From an uncultured Mycoplasmatota bacterium (GTDB taxonomy: Bacteria > Bacillota_I > Bacilli_A > RF39 > UBA660), in the NCBI GenBank assembly GCA_900543675.1, contig UQRY01000018.1, forward strand, positions 5,001-38,304: a stretch of DNA of 33,304 bases, given 5' to 3'. Below the pieces are notes generated by a model that made no database searches, had not been told where the DNA came from, and worked only from the letters and a program-made list of their open reading frames with translations. The position numbers and the translations under genes were made by a program. Shown piece by piece: positions 1 to 7,287 of this stretch (the first letter of the stretch is position 1; each line of letters opens with the position of its first letter).

Positions 1-641
1 CTAAAGAAAGCAGAATCCATATATTTCATTCCTTTATCCAACTTGATTAGTTCTGACTCACCAGTAACCGAATTTACCGTGATGTAACCATTAACTCCAT
101 TCTTACGATTAGAAAAATATTTAAAAATGCCATTGTATTCTAGAGGTGTAATTCTAACGATCTGATCATTATAATTAATTTGTGTATAAAGATCAGACAC
201 ATAGAATTGAGATACTAATTCTGGCATTTGACCCATCACACGATCTCCTAGTTTAGTAGATGAGGCTTTGTCTAATAAAGGTAGGGAATTAAAATCAACT
301 TCTTTAACACTCTTCGTAAATTCTTTTGTTTCATCGATGGTAATTCGTTTAGCGTATTCTTTAGCTTGAAATAATGGGGAGCAAATGACATTCAGAAGAA
401 TTATCCCAAGAACAATGACTAAAACAGAAATACCAACTCCTGATAGTATTTTCTTTGATGATCTTAGACGTCCTCTTTCATCAATGGAAAAACAAGCTAA
501 GATAAATTCAAAAATACACAACAAGATGATTAAAAATGCCCAAAAGCCAAAACTTTGTAAATTCAAAGCTGGTAAAGTGAAATAATAGATAATTAATCCG
601 ATTATTCCTGTAATGATTAAACTGTATAGTATTTTTTTCAT
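1..641 (-). CDS. Membrane protein of unknown function, C-terminus cut by window edge
   Basis: An open frame starts at the ATG at 641-639 and runs off the left edge with no stop, giving about 213 visible residues. The start follows an AAGGAG ribosome site and lies 22 bp after the stop of the 664-1182 gene, so it is probably the third gene of that operon. The protein begins MKKILYSL and shows three hydrophobic segments in the first ~95 residues (around residues 4-24, 32-52 and 68-90). A hydrophilic domain follows, presumably extracellular, containing YITVNSVTGESELI and GMKYM. I do not recognise the family. Co-location with TasA-like secreted proteins suggests a cell-envelope role (inference only). 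Confidence 0.7.
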   Translation of the reverse strand, partial: MKKILYSLIITGIIGLIIYYFTLPALNLQSFGFWAFLIILLCIFEFILACFSIDERGRLRSSKKILSGVGISVLVIVLGIILLNVICSPLFQAKEYAKRITIDETKEFTKSVKEVDFNSLPLLDKASSTKLGDRVMGQMPELVSQFYVSDLYTQINYNDQIVRITPLEYNGIFKYFSNRKNGVNGYITVNSVTGESELIKLDKGMKYMDSAFF

Positions 642-663
642 AATTTACTCCTTTACTTCATTT

Positions 664-1182
664 CTATTCACTAAAATCTAATGTTATTTCTAATTTTTCT
701 GTAGTATTCTGGATAGAATTCGAAGAATCTTCACGCCAAACAACTAGTTGATACTCTCTAGTAGTCATTGTTGTATGAGGAAGTAATTCTAAAGTTTTTG
801 TTGTTAATAGATCAATTGGTTGAACAATTCCGTCTACTACTTCATATATTGCGTAATTTAGTGATGATGTTTCCTGATTTTTTAAGTGAATACGATAATG
901 GGTATTTTTGGTACTAATTTGTCCCTCTTGATTATAATTTTTGACGTAAAAGGTGTATGTTTGCCTAGTCCCCGGAGCTAAAGTAGTTGTTTCTATCGAA
1001 GGAGGAACTCTACTATCGTCCAACTCAACAATCGTTTCAGCAACCGAAGCACTAATTTTCCCTTCGAGCATCATAACTGGATAGGCATAAGAATAAGTCA
1101 TTAATAAAACCATTACAATGATAAAAATCATCAATACCATAACGGAAAAAGACTGATTTCCTTTTTTTCTTTTCTTTTTCAT
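664..1182 (-). CDS. Secreted TasA/camelysin-like protein (short paralog)
   Basis: A 172-residue protein. The N-terminus is strongly basic (MKKKRKKGNQ), followed by a hydrophobic segment at about residues 12-34 and a single extracellular beta-rich domain. The ending VVWREDSSNSIQNTTEKLEI, with the Tyr-Thr-Phe-Tyr-Val-Lys-Asn stretch earlier, resembles the single-domain SipW-exported proteins of the TasA/CalY (camelysin) type, which form surface fibres or biofilm matrix. The start has an AGGAG site. It lies 14 bp after the gene at 1197-1793, in the same operon. No sipW signal peptidase gene is visible; it could lie beyond the left edge. The family call rests on general architecture, so it is moderate. 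Confidence 0.6.
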   Translation of the reverse strand: MKKKRKKGNQSFSVMVLMIFIIVMVLLMTYSYAYPVMMLEGKISASVAETIVELDDSRVPPSIETTTLAPGTRQTYTFYVKNYNQEGQISTKNTHYRIHLKNQETSSLNYAIYEVVDGIVQPIDLLTTKTLELLPHTTMTTREYQLVVWREDSSNSIQNTTEKLEITLDFSE

Positions 1183-1196
1183 AGTTTCTCCTTATA

Positions 1197-1793
1197 TTAT
1201 GAAAGCTGTTCAATGGTAACCTTAACATTTAATGAGATAGAGGATGGATTATCGGTAGTATCCTCTTCGTTTTTATCCCACTTCCAGTAAATCGTCCTTG
1301 TCTCTTTAGCTGTAATTGGGTAAGTCAAATTCCCTTTTAAATCTTCTTGGTTTTCTGATTGTGGTAGAAGATTTATTTCATTTTGATAAGCAGCATCTTC
1401 GTAGAATTTCATACCTGTAGGTAATGAAGAACTATCACTAGTCAAATCTATCTTATAACTTAATGATACTTCGTTATCCATCGCATCGATCACAATATCA
1501 AAATCTCCACTGCTACCCGGTCCGATATAACCAGTAGCAAATTCTGGATTCGGATTTACTCTGGTATATTCTGACTCCTTGCTAATATCGATATTTAGAT
1601 TTGTATCTAACGAATTATCTAAAGAAGCATCTTGTTTTTGCCAATCATTTATTTGAACATGCCACTCTCCTGCTTCTACCCTATTTTCCTTAAGACTAAT
1701 TTTACTGTAAGCATAACTACCAATACAAAGTACTATTATCAAAATTACAATACAAATTACTAAATTTATTTTTGTCTTGGCATTTCTTTCCAT
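1197..1793 (-). CDS. Secreted TasA/camelysin-like protein
   Basis: A 198-residue protein with an N-terminal hydrophobic segment at about residues 9-29 (INLVICIVILIIVLCIGSYA). The secreted domain contains YIGPGSSGDFDIVIDAM, SLSYKIDL and TIYWKWD. The order of a PGSSG-FDIVIDA strand, a short LPTGMKFY loop and a late T-IYWxW motif is typical of TasA/CalY-like matrix proteins exported by the SipW signal peptidase. It is the first gene of a minus-strand operon with 664-1182 and 1-641, and it is divergent from metK. The ATG at 1793 has a GAAAGGAA site. The likely role is surface fibre or biofilm matrix subunit (inference from family resemblance). Confidence 0.65.
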   Translation of the reverse strand: MERNAKTKINLVICIVILIIVLCIGSYAYSKISLKENRVEAGEWHVQINDWQKQDASLDNSLDTNLNIDISKESEYTRVNPNPEFATGYIGPGSSGDFDIVIDAMDNEVSLSYKIDLTSDSSSLPTGMKFYEDAAYQNEINLLPQSENQEDLKGNLTYPITAKETRTIYWKWDKNEEDTTDNPSSISLNVKVTIEQLS

Positions 1794-1839
1794 TTAAATT
1801 CCTTTCTATTTTTAACCTTTATTTTTTATTTACGAACCC

Positions 1840-1845
1840 ATTATA
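1840..1845 (-). promoter_or_regulatory. Sigma-A -10 box for the TasA-like operon
   Basis: On the minus strand the sequence reads TGGTATAATGGG, a perfect TATAAT. The -35 is weak (TTGTTC or TTTGTT, 15-16 nt upstream). It lies about 47 nt before the ATG at 1793. Confidence 0.55.
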
Positions 1846-1913
1846 CCATGAACTTTCATTGAACAAAACACTTTCCTTCTATTTTGTAAGAATATCTTTT
1901 TCACGATTTATAC

Positions 1914-1943
1914 TTGACTTTCTCTTTCTAAAGCGTCTACAAT
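1914..1943 (+). promoter_or_regulatory. Sigma-A promoter of metK
   Basis: TTGACT (1914-1919), 18 nt, TACAAT (1938-1943), each 5/6 to consensus. The predicted transcript starts near 1950 and leaves only about 60 nt of leader, too short for a SAM riboswitch. A second TATAAT at 1955-1960 has no good -35. Confidence 0.55.
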
Positions 1944-2012
1944 TTTTGTATCCTTATAATATAGAAAATAGAGATTTACTCTTAATCAGAGTACAGAAAG
2001 GTGGTTATTTTA

Positions 2013-3158
2013 TTGAAAAATGGCTATTATGTGACTGCTGAAGCAGTAACTAAGGGACATCCAGATAAAATTTGTGATCAAATTGCGGATGCGATTTTAG
2101 ATGCTTATATGAAGGAAGATCCTCATGCCCATGTAGCGATTGAAGTTGCTGTTCATTACGCTGGTGTTATCGTCATGGGTGAAGTGGATAGTTCGGCTAA
2201 GATTGATATGGAAACTATCGTTAGAAAAACGATTGTCGATATCGGTTACGATCGTGATGAATTAGGATTTAACGGTTATCACTGTCCAATTCAATTCTTT
2301 GTTCATCAACAATCATCAGATATTCTACTCGGATTAAACCAAGATGATTTAGGAGCTGGTGATCAAGGAATCATGTACGGTTTTTCCACTAATGAAACTA
2401 AAGAGATGTTACCGTTAGCTTTCGTGCTTGCTCATCGTTTAACTCAAAAATTAGAAAATCTGCGCGAAGATAAAATTCTTCCTTTTCTAAGACCAGATGG
2501 TAAAGCTCAAGTTAGTCTTTTCTATCAGGACAACAAGCCTATCGAGGCTACGAGTATTATTATTGCATGTCAACACGATGAAAAAATCTCTACTGAAGAG
2601 TTACGAAAAATTATCGAAAAAGAAGTTGTTCGCGAAGTAATCCCAGCTTATTTAATCACTGAAAAAACGGAGATTTTGATTAATGCAACAGGACGTTTTG
2701 TGTTAGGTGGTCCTATTGCTGATAGCGGGTTAACGGGAAGAAAGCTAATGGTTGATACCTACGGTTGTAGTAGTCATCATGGTGGTGGAAGTTTCAGTGG
2801 TAAAGATTGTACTAAAGTTGATCGAACCGCAAGTTATTATGCTAGATACGTGGCTAATCACATTGTAAAAAGTGGTCTTGCTGATAAGATAGAGGTACAA
2901 GTTTCTTATGCTATTGGAAAAGCTCTTCCTACCTCAATTAATATCGATACTTTTGGAACTAATCATATTTCAGAAGAGAAAATTAAAAATATAGTGATGA
3001 CTTGTTTTGACTTTCGTCCCTCAAGCATGATCCAAGAATTACAGTTAGAAAAGCCAATTTATCTAGCCACTAGTCAACATGGACATTTTGGAAATCCAAA
3101 ATTTCCTTGGGAAAAACTTTCTAAGTTAGAATCTGTCAACTCATTGACTTCTTGTTAG
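2013..3158 (+). CDS. metK: S-adenosylmethionine synthetase
   Basis: Methionine adenosyltransferase makes S-adenosylmethionine from ATP and L-methionine in the cytoplasm. The protein has 381 residues, the usual family length. Visible signatures are EAVTKGHPDKICDQ near the N-terminus (phosphate-binding His and Asp), GAGDQGIMYGFSTNE at about residues 109-123, FVLGGPIADSGLTGRK, and GGGSFSGKDCTKVDR with its P-loop-like lysines. The frame stays open upstream to a GTG at 2001, but that codon lies inside the AGAAAGGTGG ribosome site. The TTG at 2013, eight bases after the site, gives the standard N-terminus MKNGYYVTAEAV and is chosen. The gene has its own promoter and is followed 58 bp later by the LCP gene. 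Confidence 0.97.
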   Translation: MKNGYYVTAEAVTKGHPDKICDQIADAILDAYMKEDPHAHVAIEVAVHYAGVIVMGEVDSSAKIDMETIVRKTIVDIGYDRDELGFNGYHCPIQFFVHQQSSDILLGLNQDDLGAGDQGIMYGFSTNETKEMLPLAFVLAHRLTQKLENLREDKILPFLRPDGKAQVSLFYQDNKPIEATSIIIACQHDEKISTEELRKIIEKEVVREVIPAYLITEKTEILINATGRFVLGGPIADSGLTGRKLMVDTYGCSSHHGGGSFSGKDCTKVDRTASYYARYVANHIVKSGLADKIEVQVSYAIGKALPTSINIDTFGTNHISEEKIKNIVMTCFDFRPSSMIQELQLEKPIYLATSQHGHFGNPKFPWEKLSKLESVNSLTSC

Positions 3159-3163
3159 TTTAA

Positions 3164-3193
3164 TCGACTCAATTAGACAAAGTATGATATAAT
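3164..3193 (+). promoter_or_regulatory. Extended -10 promoter of the LCP gene
   Basis: TCGACT (3164-3169), 18 nt, then TGATATAAT with the hexamer at 3188-3193. The extended TGn compensates for the weak -35. It sits just after the metK stop. Confidence 0.55.
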
Positions 3194-3216
3194 GTCTGAT
3201 AAGGAAGGAGTACGTG

Positions 3217-5109
3217 ATGAAAAAAAGGAAAGAAAAGAAAGTTAAAGATAAAAGAAAAAGATTAAAACTCAAGTTTAACATAGATAAAATATTATGTGGG
3301 ATTTTACTCCTACTTTCTATTATCCTAGTGGTATTCTTATTTTGTTTGGATATCATTCCCAATAAATATTTATACATTATATTAGGCGTAGAGATTATAG
3401 CTAATCTTTTAGCTATTCTATTTTGCTTCGTATGGAAACTACCGAAAAAAGGAAAAATTATCTTTCGGGTATTTATGATTCTTTTTGCTATTCTTTCTGT
3501 AGTTGGTATCTATTATTTAAATATTACTTATGGCTTTTTTAATAGCATATCAGTAAGCAAATATAAAACAGAAAACTATGCCGTAGTGGTATTAAAGGAT
3601 AGCGATTATGAAGAATTAGCTGATCTAGAAGGTCATGATGTTGGTTATTATGCGAATCAAGCTACCTCTTATCAAAAAGCTAACGACCTTTTACTAGAGA
3701 AAGTAGAGCTTTCTTATACTGAGTACAAGGAGGCGTTTGCATTAGGAGAATCATTACTTGATGAAGAAGTTGATGCGATTGTTATCGAAAATTCTTATCA
3801 AGAAATCATCGAAGAACAAATCGAGGAATTCGCAAGTTCAACCAAAGTAATTTATACCTTTTCGGTAGAAATAGAAACCAAACTTACCGCTAAAGATACG
3901 AAAGTAACAGAGGAACCATTTAGTATTTTTATCAGTGGTATCGATACATACGGAAAAATATCTTCGGTATCGCGGGGAGACGTCAATATGGTGGCTACCG
4001 TTAATCCAAATACTCATCAAGTTTTACTTACTTCAATACCAAGAGACTATTATGTTACTCTAAATGGTATCGGGCAAAAAGATAAATTGACTCATGCTGG
4101 TATTTATGGAATAGATACGACGATAAAAACGGTAGAAGACTTATTAGATATGGAAATCAACTATTATGTTAAGGTTAACTTTACTTCATTAATTGATTTA
4201 GTAAATGCCTTAGGTGGAGTTGATGTTTATTCGGATTATACTTTCACTACAACAGAAAATTATTCTACTTCTAAGCGTTATCGATTTACGAAGGGATATA
4301 ATCATGTAAATGGTGAAGAAGCTTTAGCTTTTGCTAGAGAAAGAAAAGCCTTTGCGGCAGGAGATAATCAACGTGTAAAAAATCAACAAGCTTTATTAAC
4401 AGCTATTATCAAAAAAGCTTGTAGTGAGACTATTATTACTAAATATAGTGACATTTTAGCTTCTTTAGAAGGAGAATTTGATACCAATATGGGCTCTGAT
4501 AAAATTACCAATTTAATCAAGATGCAAATTGATGAGATGCCAAGTTGGACAATTTCTAGTAATTCCTTAACTGGTAGAGATGCTAGTCGAACGACTTATA
4601 GTTATGGTAGTCAAAAATTATATGTTATGATTCCAATCGAAAGCAGTGTTGACTATGCTTCTAGATGGATTAAAAGTGTGTTAGCAGGAGAAACATTTGA
4701 TGAAACTTATGTAGAAAGCGATGATGATGTTTCGGATGTAGTAACAAGGCCTAGTGATGATGACGATGAATCAGATTATATTTCATCTACACCTTCACCT
4801 AGTCCTACTCCTACCCCTACTCCGACATCAACGCCGACTCCTACCCCTACACCTCCAGCTACTGATGATCCTGACTCGAGTACTGGAGATGAAGGTAGTT
4901 CTGATAATGGGAATGAAGATTTAGAAGATCCGGATGAGGGTTCAGGTAGTGGAGAAACTAATCCACCTAGTGATGGAGATGAGGAAACTAATCCGCCGAC
5001 ACCATCGCCAACTCCTACACCTACTCCAACTCCTACGCCAACACCGACCCCGACACCAGATCCTACACCAACGACACCATCTACGGATAGTCCTATTTTA
5101 TCTGAATAA
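3217..5109 (+). CDS. LytR-CpsA-Psr (LCP) family cell-wall glycopolymer ligase with Pro/Thr-rich tail
   Basis: LCP enzymes transfer undecaprenyl-linked glycopolymers such as teichoic acids or capsule onto peptidoglycan outside the membrane. Residues 1-20 are very basic. Three membrane segments lie at about 22-46, 50-72 and 83-105. A ~120-residue extracytoplasmic region follows, then the LCP core at about 236-395 with SGIDTYG, SRGDVNMVATVN, TSIPRDYYV (lipid-phosphate Arg/Asp), LTHAGIYG and GGVDVYSDY. The C-terminal third is low complexity: an Asp-rich stretch and two blocks of alternating Pro-Thr (about 524-548 and 593-625) separated by an acidic Gly/Ser linker. The protein is 630 residues, longer than usual because of this tail. 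ATG at 3217 is preferred over GTG at 3214 because the AAGGAAGGAG site is 6 nt away. Confidence 0.92.
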   Translation: MKKRKEKKVKDKRKRLKLKFNIDKILCGILLLLSIILVVFLFCLDIIPNKYLYIILGVEIIANLLAILFCFVWKLPKKGKIIFRVFMILFAILSVVGIYYLNITYGFFNSISVSKYKTENYAVVVLKDSDYEELADLEGHDVGYYANQATSYQKANDLLLEKVELSYTEYKEAFALGESLLDEEVDAIVIENSYQEIIEEQIEEFASSTKVIYTFSVEIETKLTAKDTKVTEEPFSIFISGIDTYGKISSVSRGDVNMVATVNPNTHQVLLTSIPRDYYVTLNGIGQKDKLTHAGIYGIDTTIKTVEDLLDMEINYYVKVNFTSLIDLVNALGGVDVYSDYTFTTTENYSTSKRYRFTKGYNHVNGEEALAFARERKAFAAGDNQRVKNQQALLTAIIKKACSETIITKYSDILASLEGEFDTNMGSDKITNLIKMQIDEMPSWTISSNSLTGRDASRTTYSYGSQKLYVMIPIESSVDYASRWIKSVLAGETFDETYVESDDDVSDVVTRPSDDDDESDYISSTPSPSPTPTPTPTSTPTPTPTPPATDDPDSSTGDEGSSDNGNEDLEDPDEGSGSGETNPPSDGDEETNPPTPSPTPTPTPTPTPTPTPTPDPTPTTPSTDSPILSE

Positions 5110-5114
5110 TATAC

Positions 5115-5143
5115 AAAACGAAGGAAATGCCTTCGTTTTTTTT
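5115..5143 (+). terminator. Intrinsic terminator after the LCP gene
   Basis: The stem is CGAAGG/CCTTCG, extended by flanking A/T pairs, with loop AAATG and an eight-T run. Confidence 0.9.
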
Positions 5144-5497
5144 CATAGAAAAAGAGAGCTAAAGACCATATTTATTTTGTTCAATTTATTCCATATTTGC
5201 GTTTTTTTCTTTATCAGAATATGTAAATAGAAAAATATTAAGGCTTATTTCTTGCTCACTGCTATTAATTTTATTATTTTCATATTTGTATTTATGGAAA
5301 CAATTATTATGGCTTACCATTCTTTTAAAAATTTGACGGTAATATTACTTTTGATTTCTTTAGTGTTGCCTATTTTTACTTTTATGGTAAATAATTCTTG
5401 CAATCAATGCAAAGTGGAATTTTTTCTATTTTTTATTTATCATAACCATTTTCTACTTTTATAATTTTTATCAATAATATCACAAATTTTTAAAGTG
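5144..5497. other. Gene-free AT-rich stretch between the LCP terminator and the CRISPR array
   Basis: About 350 bp on the trailer side of the array. The only open frame (5252-5464, plus) is hydrophobic and Phe-rich, and has no ribosome site before its start. I see no cas gene remnant, RNA gene or terminator here. Confidence 0.6.
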
Positions 5498-5789
5498 GTT
5501 TTAATGCTATTTAGGATGGCGTAGTTCTAAAACTTACATACATAAGCATAATATCTTCAATTTGTTTTAATACCATTTAAGATGACATAGATCTAAAACC
5601 TAATACTTTGTTGTGGGAGGTATTTTTATGTTTTAATACCATTTAAGATGACATAGATCTAAAACTTAGTGAAATACAATATGACAGAAAAAGATGTTTT
5701 AATACCATTTAAGATGACATAGATCTAAAACTTCGAGACTAAAGATTTAGCTGAAGTGACTGTTTTAATACCATTTAAGATGACATAGA
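5498..5789 (-). CRISPR. Type II CRISPR array, four 30-nt spacers, no adjacent cas genes
   Basis: The 36-nt repeats are at 5498-5533, 5564-5599, 5630-5665 and 5696-5731, and a 28-nt partial copy lies at 5762-5789. The spacers are exactly 30 nt (5534-5563, 5600-5629, 5666-5695, 5732-5761). Read on the minus strand the repeat begins GTTTTAGATCTATG and ends GGTATTAAAAC, which strongly resembles Streptococcus type II-A repeats and fixes the crRNA strand. The three central repeats are identical. The repeat at 5498-5533 differs at six positions, as expected for the old trailer-end repeat, so the leader side is on the right. The partial fifth copy is the anti-repeat of the tracrRNA on the opposite strand. 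No cas1, cas2, csn2 or cas9 is found anywhere in the window. Confidence 0.95.
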
Positions 5790-5866
5790 GAGTTAAAATA
5801 AAGTTTTGGTGAAAACCATAACCTAAATATCACTTTCAAGTGAAGACTGCTTAGGCAGTTTTTTTT
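5762..5866 (+). ncRNA. tracrRNA (Cas9-type trans-activating RNA)
   Basis: The first 28 nt (5762-5789) are perfectly complementary to the 3' part of the crRNA repeat. A GAGT bulge and TAAAAT follow, the latter pairing with the repeat's GTTTTA. This matches the bulged repeat:anti-repeat duplex of Streptococcus Cas9 guides, including the GTTAAAATAA signature. Downstream are a short nexus hairpin with a GAAA tetraloop (TGGT/ACCA, about 5804-5817), a second hairpin (TCACT/AGTGA) and a terminal hairpin (ACTGC-TTAG-GCAGT, about 5846-5859) followed by an eight-T run, which acts as its intrinsic terminator. The promoter must lie inside the array. The RNA should guide a Cas9 encoded elsewhere, if one exists. 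The 5' end is not determined. Confidence 0.88.
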
Positions 5867-5888
5867 GTTTTCTCTATGTATTTTGATT

Positions 5889-5916
5889 ATTATTACAGAC
5901 TTTTTCATTAGGTTAA
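5889..5916 (-). promoter_or_regulatory. Candidate promoter for the pre-crRNA
   Basis: On the minus strand TTAACC (5911-5916), 16 nt, AATAAT (5889-5894). Transcription would start near 5882 and run antisense through the tracrRNA into the array. The match is weak; it is given because it lies on the leader side. Confidence 0.3.
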
Positions 5917-5943
5917 TTTAATTTATAAACTTCTTTAACAATA

Positions 5944-6001
5944 AAAGGGCCATACAAAAACTTTACAATTCTAAAGTTTGTACTAGCCCTTTATTCTTTT
6001 T
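5944..6001. terminator. Strong bidirectional hairpin
   Basis: AAAGGGC (5944-5950) pairs with GCCCTTT (5986-5992). Inside it TACAAA and ACTTTA pair with TAAAGTTTGTA, giving a stem of about 18-20 bp flanked by T-rich sequence on both strands. It could insulate the CRISPR/tracrRNA locus from the dehydrogenase gene. Confidence 0.65.
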
Positions 6002-6108
6002 CTGCATCATCTTTGATTTCATTATAACAATAATTGGATAATATTACCAATAATTTTTGAGGTTTATTGAAGAAAATAAGTTATTAATAGAAAAAGCAAG
6101 TTAGCATC

Positions 6109-6134
6109 AAAAAAGACATTGCTTTACTCAATGC
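6109..6134 (-). terminator. Terminator of the dehydrogenase gene
   Basis: On the minus strand CATTG-AGTAAAG-CAATG is followed by TC and six T, 9 bp past the stop of the 6143-7108 gene. Confidence 0.75.
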
Positions 6135-6142
6135 CCTTTCCC

Positions 6143-7108
6143 TTATAATTTATTATGTAATTTTAATAATTCTATCAACATCTTATCACGATATTCTGCT
6201 AACGATGCATCATCATTGCCGATCTCTTTAGGTCTGTTTTTTAAGGATTCTTCAACACCTTTTCTAGCTACTTCTGGAAATTCAGGCGGAAAATCTTTAA
6301 AATCAGCCATATCGTGAAGCCATAGACTAATCGAAGGATTTAAGTGTTTCATTAATCCATCTATGTGTCCTTGGCCACCACCTAATTCAAAAACTAAACT
6401 AGGTCCCATAATCGCCCATCTTAATCCAGGTCCATAAGTAACCGCTTTATCAGCATCCTCGATTGTACAAACTCCATTCATTACTAGGCTACAAACTTCT
6501 CTATACAAAGCCATTTGGATACGATTACAAATAAATCCTAGAGCTTCTTTTTGTAATACGACTGGTTCTTTATCGATTAATTGATAAAATTCTTTAGCTG
6601 TTTCAAGGACTTTCTCACTAGTCTTTTCTCCCTTGGTTAATTCAACAAGTGGAATTAAATGTGGTGGATTGTAAGGATGTGCTCCTATGAATCTTTCTGG
6701 ATGTTTGGCATTTTTTGCTATTTCTGTAATTAACAATCCTGATGTCGAAGAAGAAATAATTGTCTCACTTGAAGTATATTTTTCCATTTCTTCAACCATT
6801 TTTTGTTTGATTTCATAACTTTCTGGTCCAGATTCAGTAATAAATTCTACGTCTTTAACAGCTTCTTCCATAGAAGTAGTATAATTTATTCTACCCTCAA
6901 TCTCAGCTACTTCCTTATCGTCTACTACACCATTTTTCTTTAAATTGATTAGACTTTCATGAATTCTTTGCTTAGCTAAATCTAGTTTTTCTTCCGTTAA
7001 ATCATAAGCGTTAACAGATAATCCTTTTAGCGAATAATATAGGGCCCAGCTGTAGCCGATAACGCCAGAGCCTACACACGCAATCTTTTTGATATCTTTT
7101 GCTTCCAT
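6143..7108 (-). CDS. 3-hydroxyacyl-CoA dehydrogenase-family enzyme (L-gulonate/L-carnitine 3-dehydrogenase-like)
   Basis: An NAD-dependent oxidoreductase of 321 residues. The N-terminal Rossmann fold has IACVGSGVIGYSWA at about residues 9-22. The catalytic His motif GAHPYNPPHLIPLVEL is at about 136-151. The C-terminal helical dimer domain contains GFICNRIQMAL, YGPGLRWAIMGP and ELGGGQGHIDGL. The latter motifs are more like the single-chain lambda-crystallin / L-gulonate 3-dehydrogenase and carnitine 3-dehydrogenase group than FadB or short-chain butyryl-pathway Hbd, so the substrate may be a 3-hydroxy acid rather than an acyl-CoA (inference). The ATG at 7108 has a GGAGG site. The gene is monocistronic with its own terminator, and a 14-bp palindrome lies upstream. 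Confidence 0.85.
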   Translation of the reverse strand: MEAKDIKKIACVGSGVIGYSWALYYSLKGLSVNAYDLTEEKLDLAKQRIHESLINLKKNGVVDDKEVAEIEGRINYTTSMEEAVKDVEFITESGPESYEIKQKMVEEMEKYTSSETIISSSTSGLLITEIAKNAKHPERFIGAHPYNPPHLIPLVELTKGEKTSEKVLETAKEFYQLIDKEPVVLQKEALGFICNRIQMALYREVCSLVMNGVCTIEDADKAVTYGPGLRWAIMGPSLVFELGGGQGHIDGLMKHLNPSISLWLHDMADFKDFPPEFPEVARKGVEESLKNRPKEIGNDDASLAEYRDKMLIELLKLHNKL

Positions 7109-7155
7109 ATTCTACCTCCATTATTATTGTAGTTCTCCAACTAAAATAGCGCAAT

Positions 7156-7169
7156 AGATAAGCTTATCT
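7156..7169. promoter_or_regulatory. 14-bp perfect palindrome upstream of the dehydrogenase gene
   Basis: AGATAAGCTTATCT, about 50 bp before the ATG at 7108. It is a candidate operator; the regulator is unknown and no clear -35/-10 pair was found around it. Confidence 0.35.
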
Positions 7170-7287
7170 TAATCGGTTAAGAGTGTCCAATTTGCGTTAA
7201 ATTAGTGGTAATCGAGCTCTTAATACAATAGGAAAATAGGCAACGATTATTAAAACAAACATACAATACTTTGAGGAGGAATATTGT

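Noticed and set aside
1944..2012. SAM riboswitch before metK
   Set aside because: The leader is only about 60 nt and has no pairing resembling a SAM-I/II/III aptamer.
4934..5230. 98-aa open frame rich in His/Arg/Gln
   Set aside because: It is the shifted frame of the Pro-Thr repeats of the LCP gene.
5252..5464. 70-aa hydrophobic open frame beside the CRISPR array
   Set aside because: No ribosome site, Phe/Ile-rich composition expected from random AT-rich DNA, no resemblance to a Cas protein.
5498..5789. Array transcribed on the plus strand
   Set aside because: The Streptococcus-like repeat sense, the decayed repeat at the left end and the tracrRNA pairing all require the minus strand.
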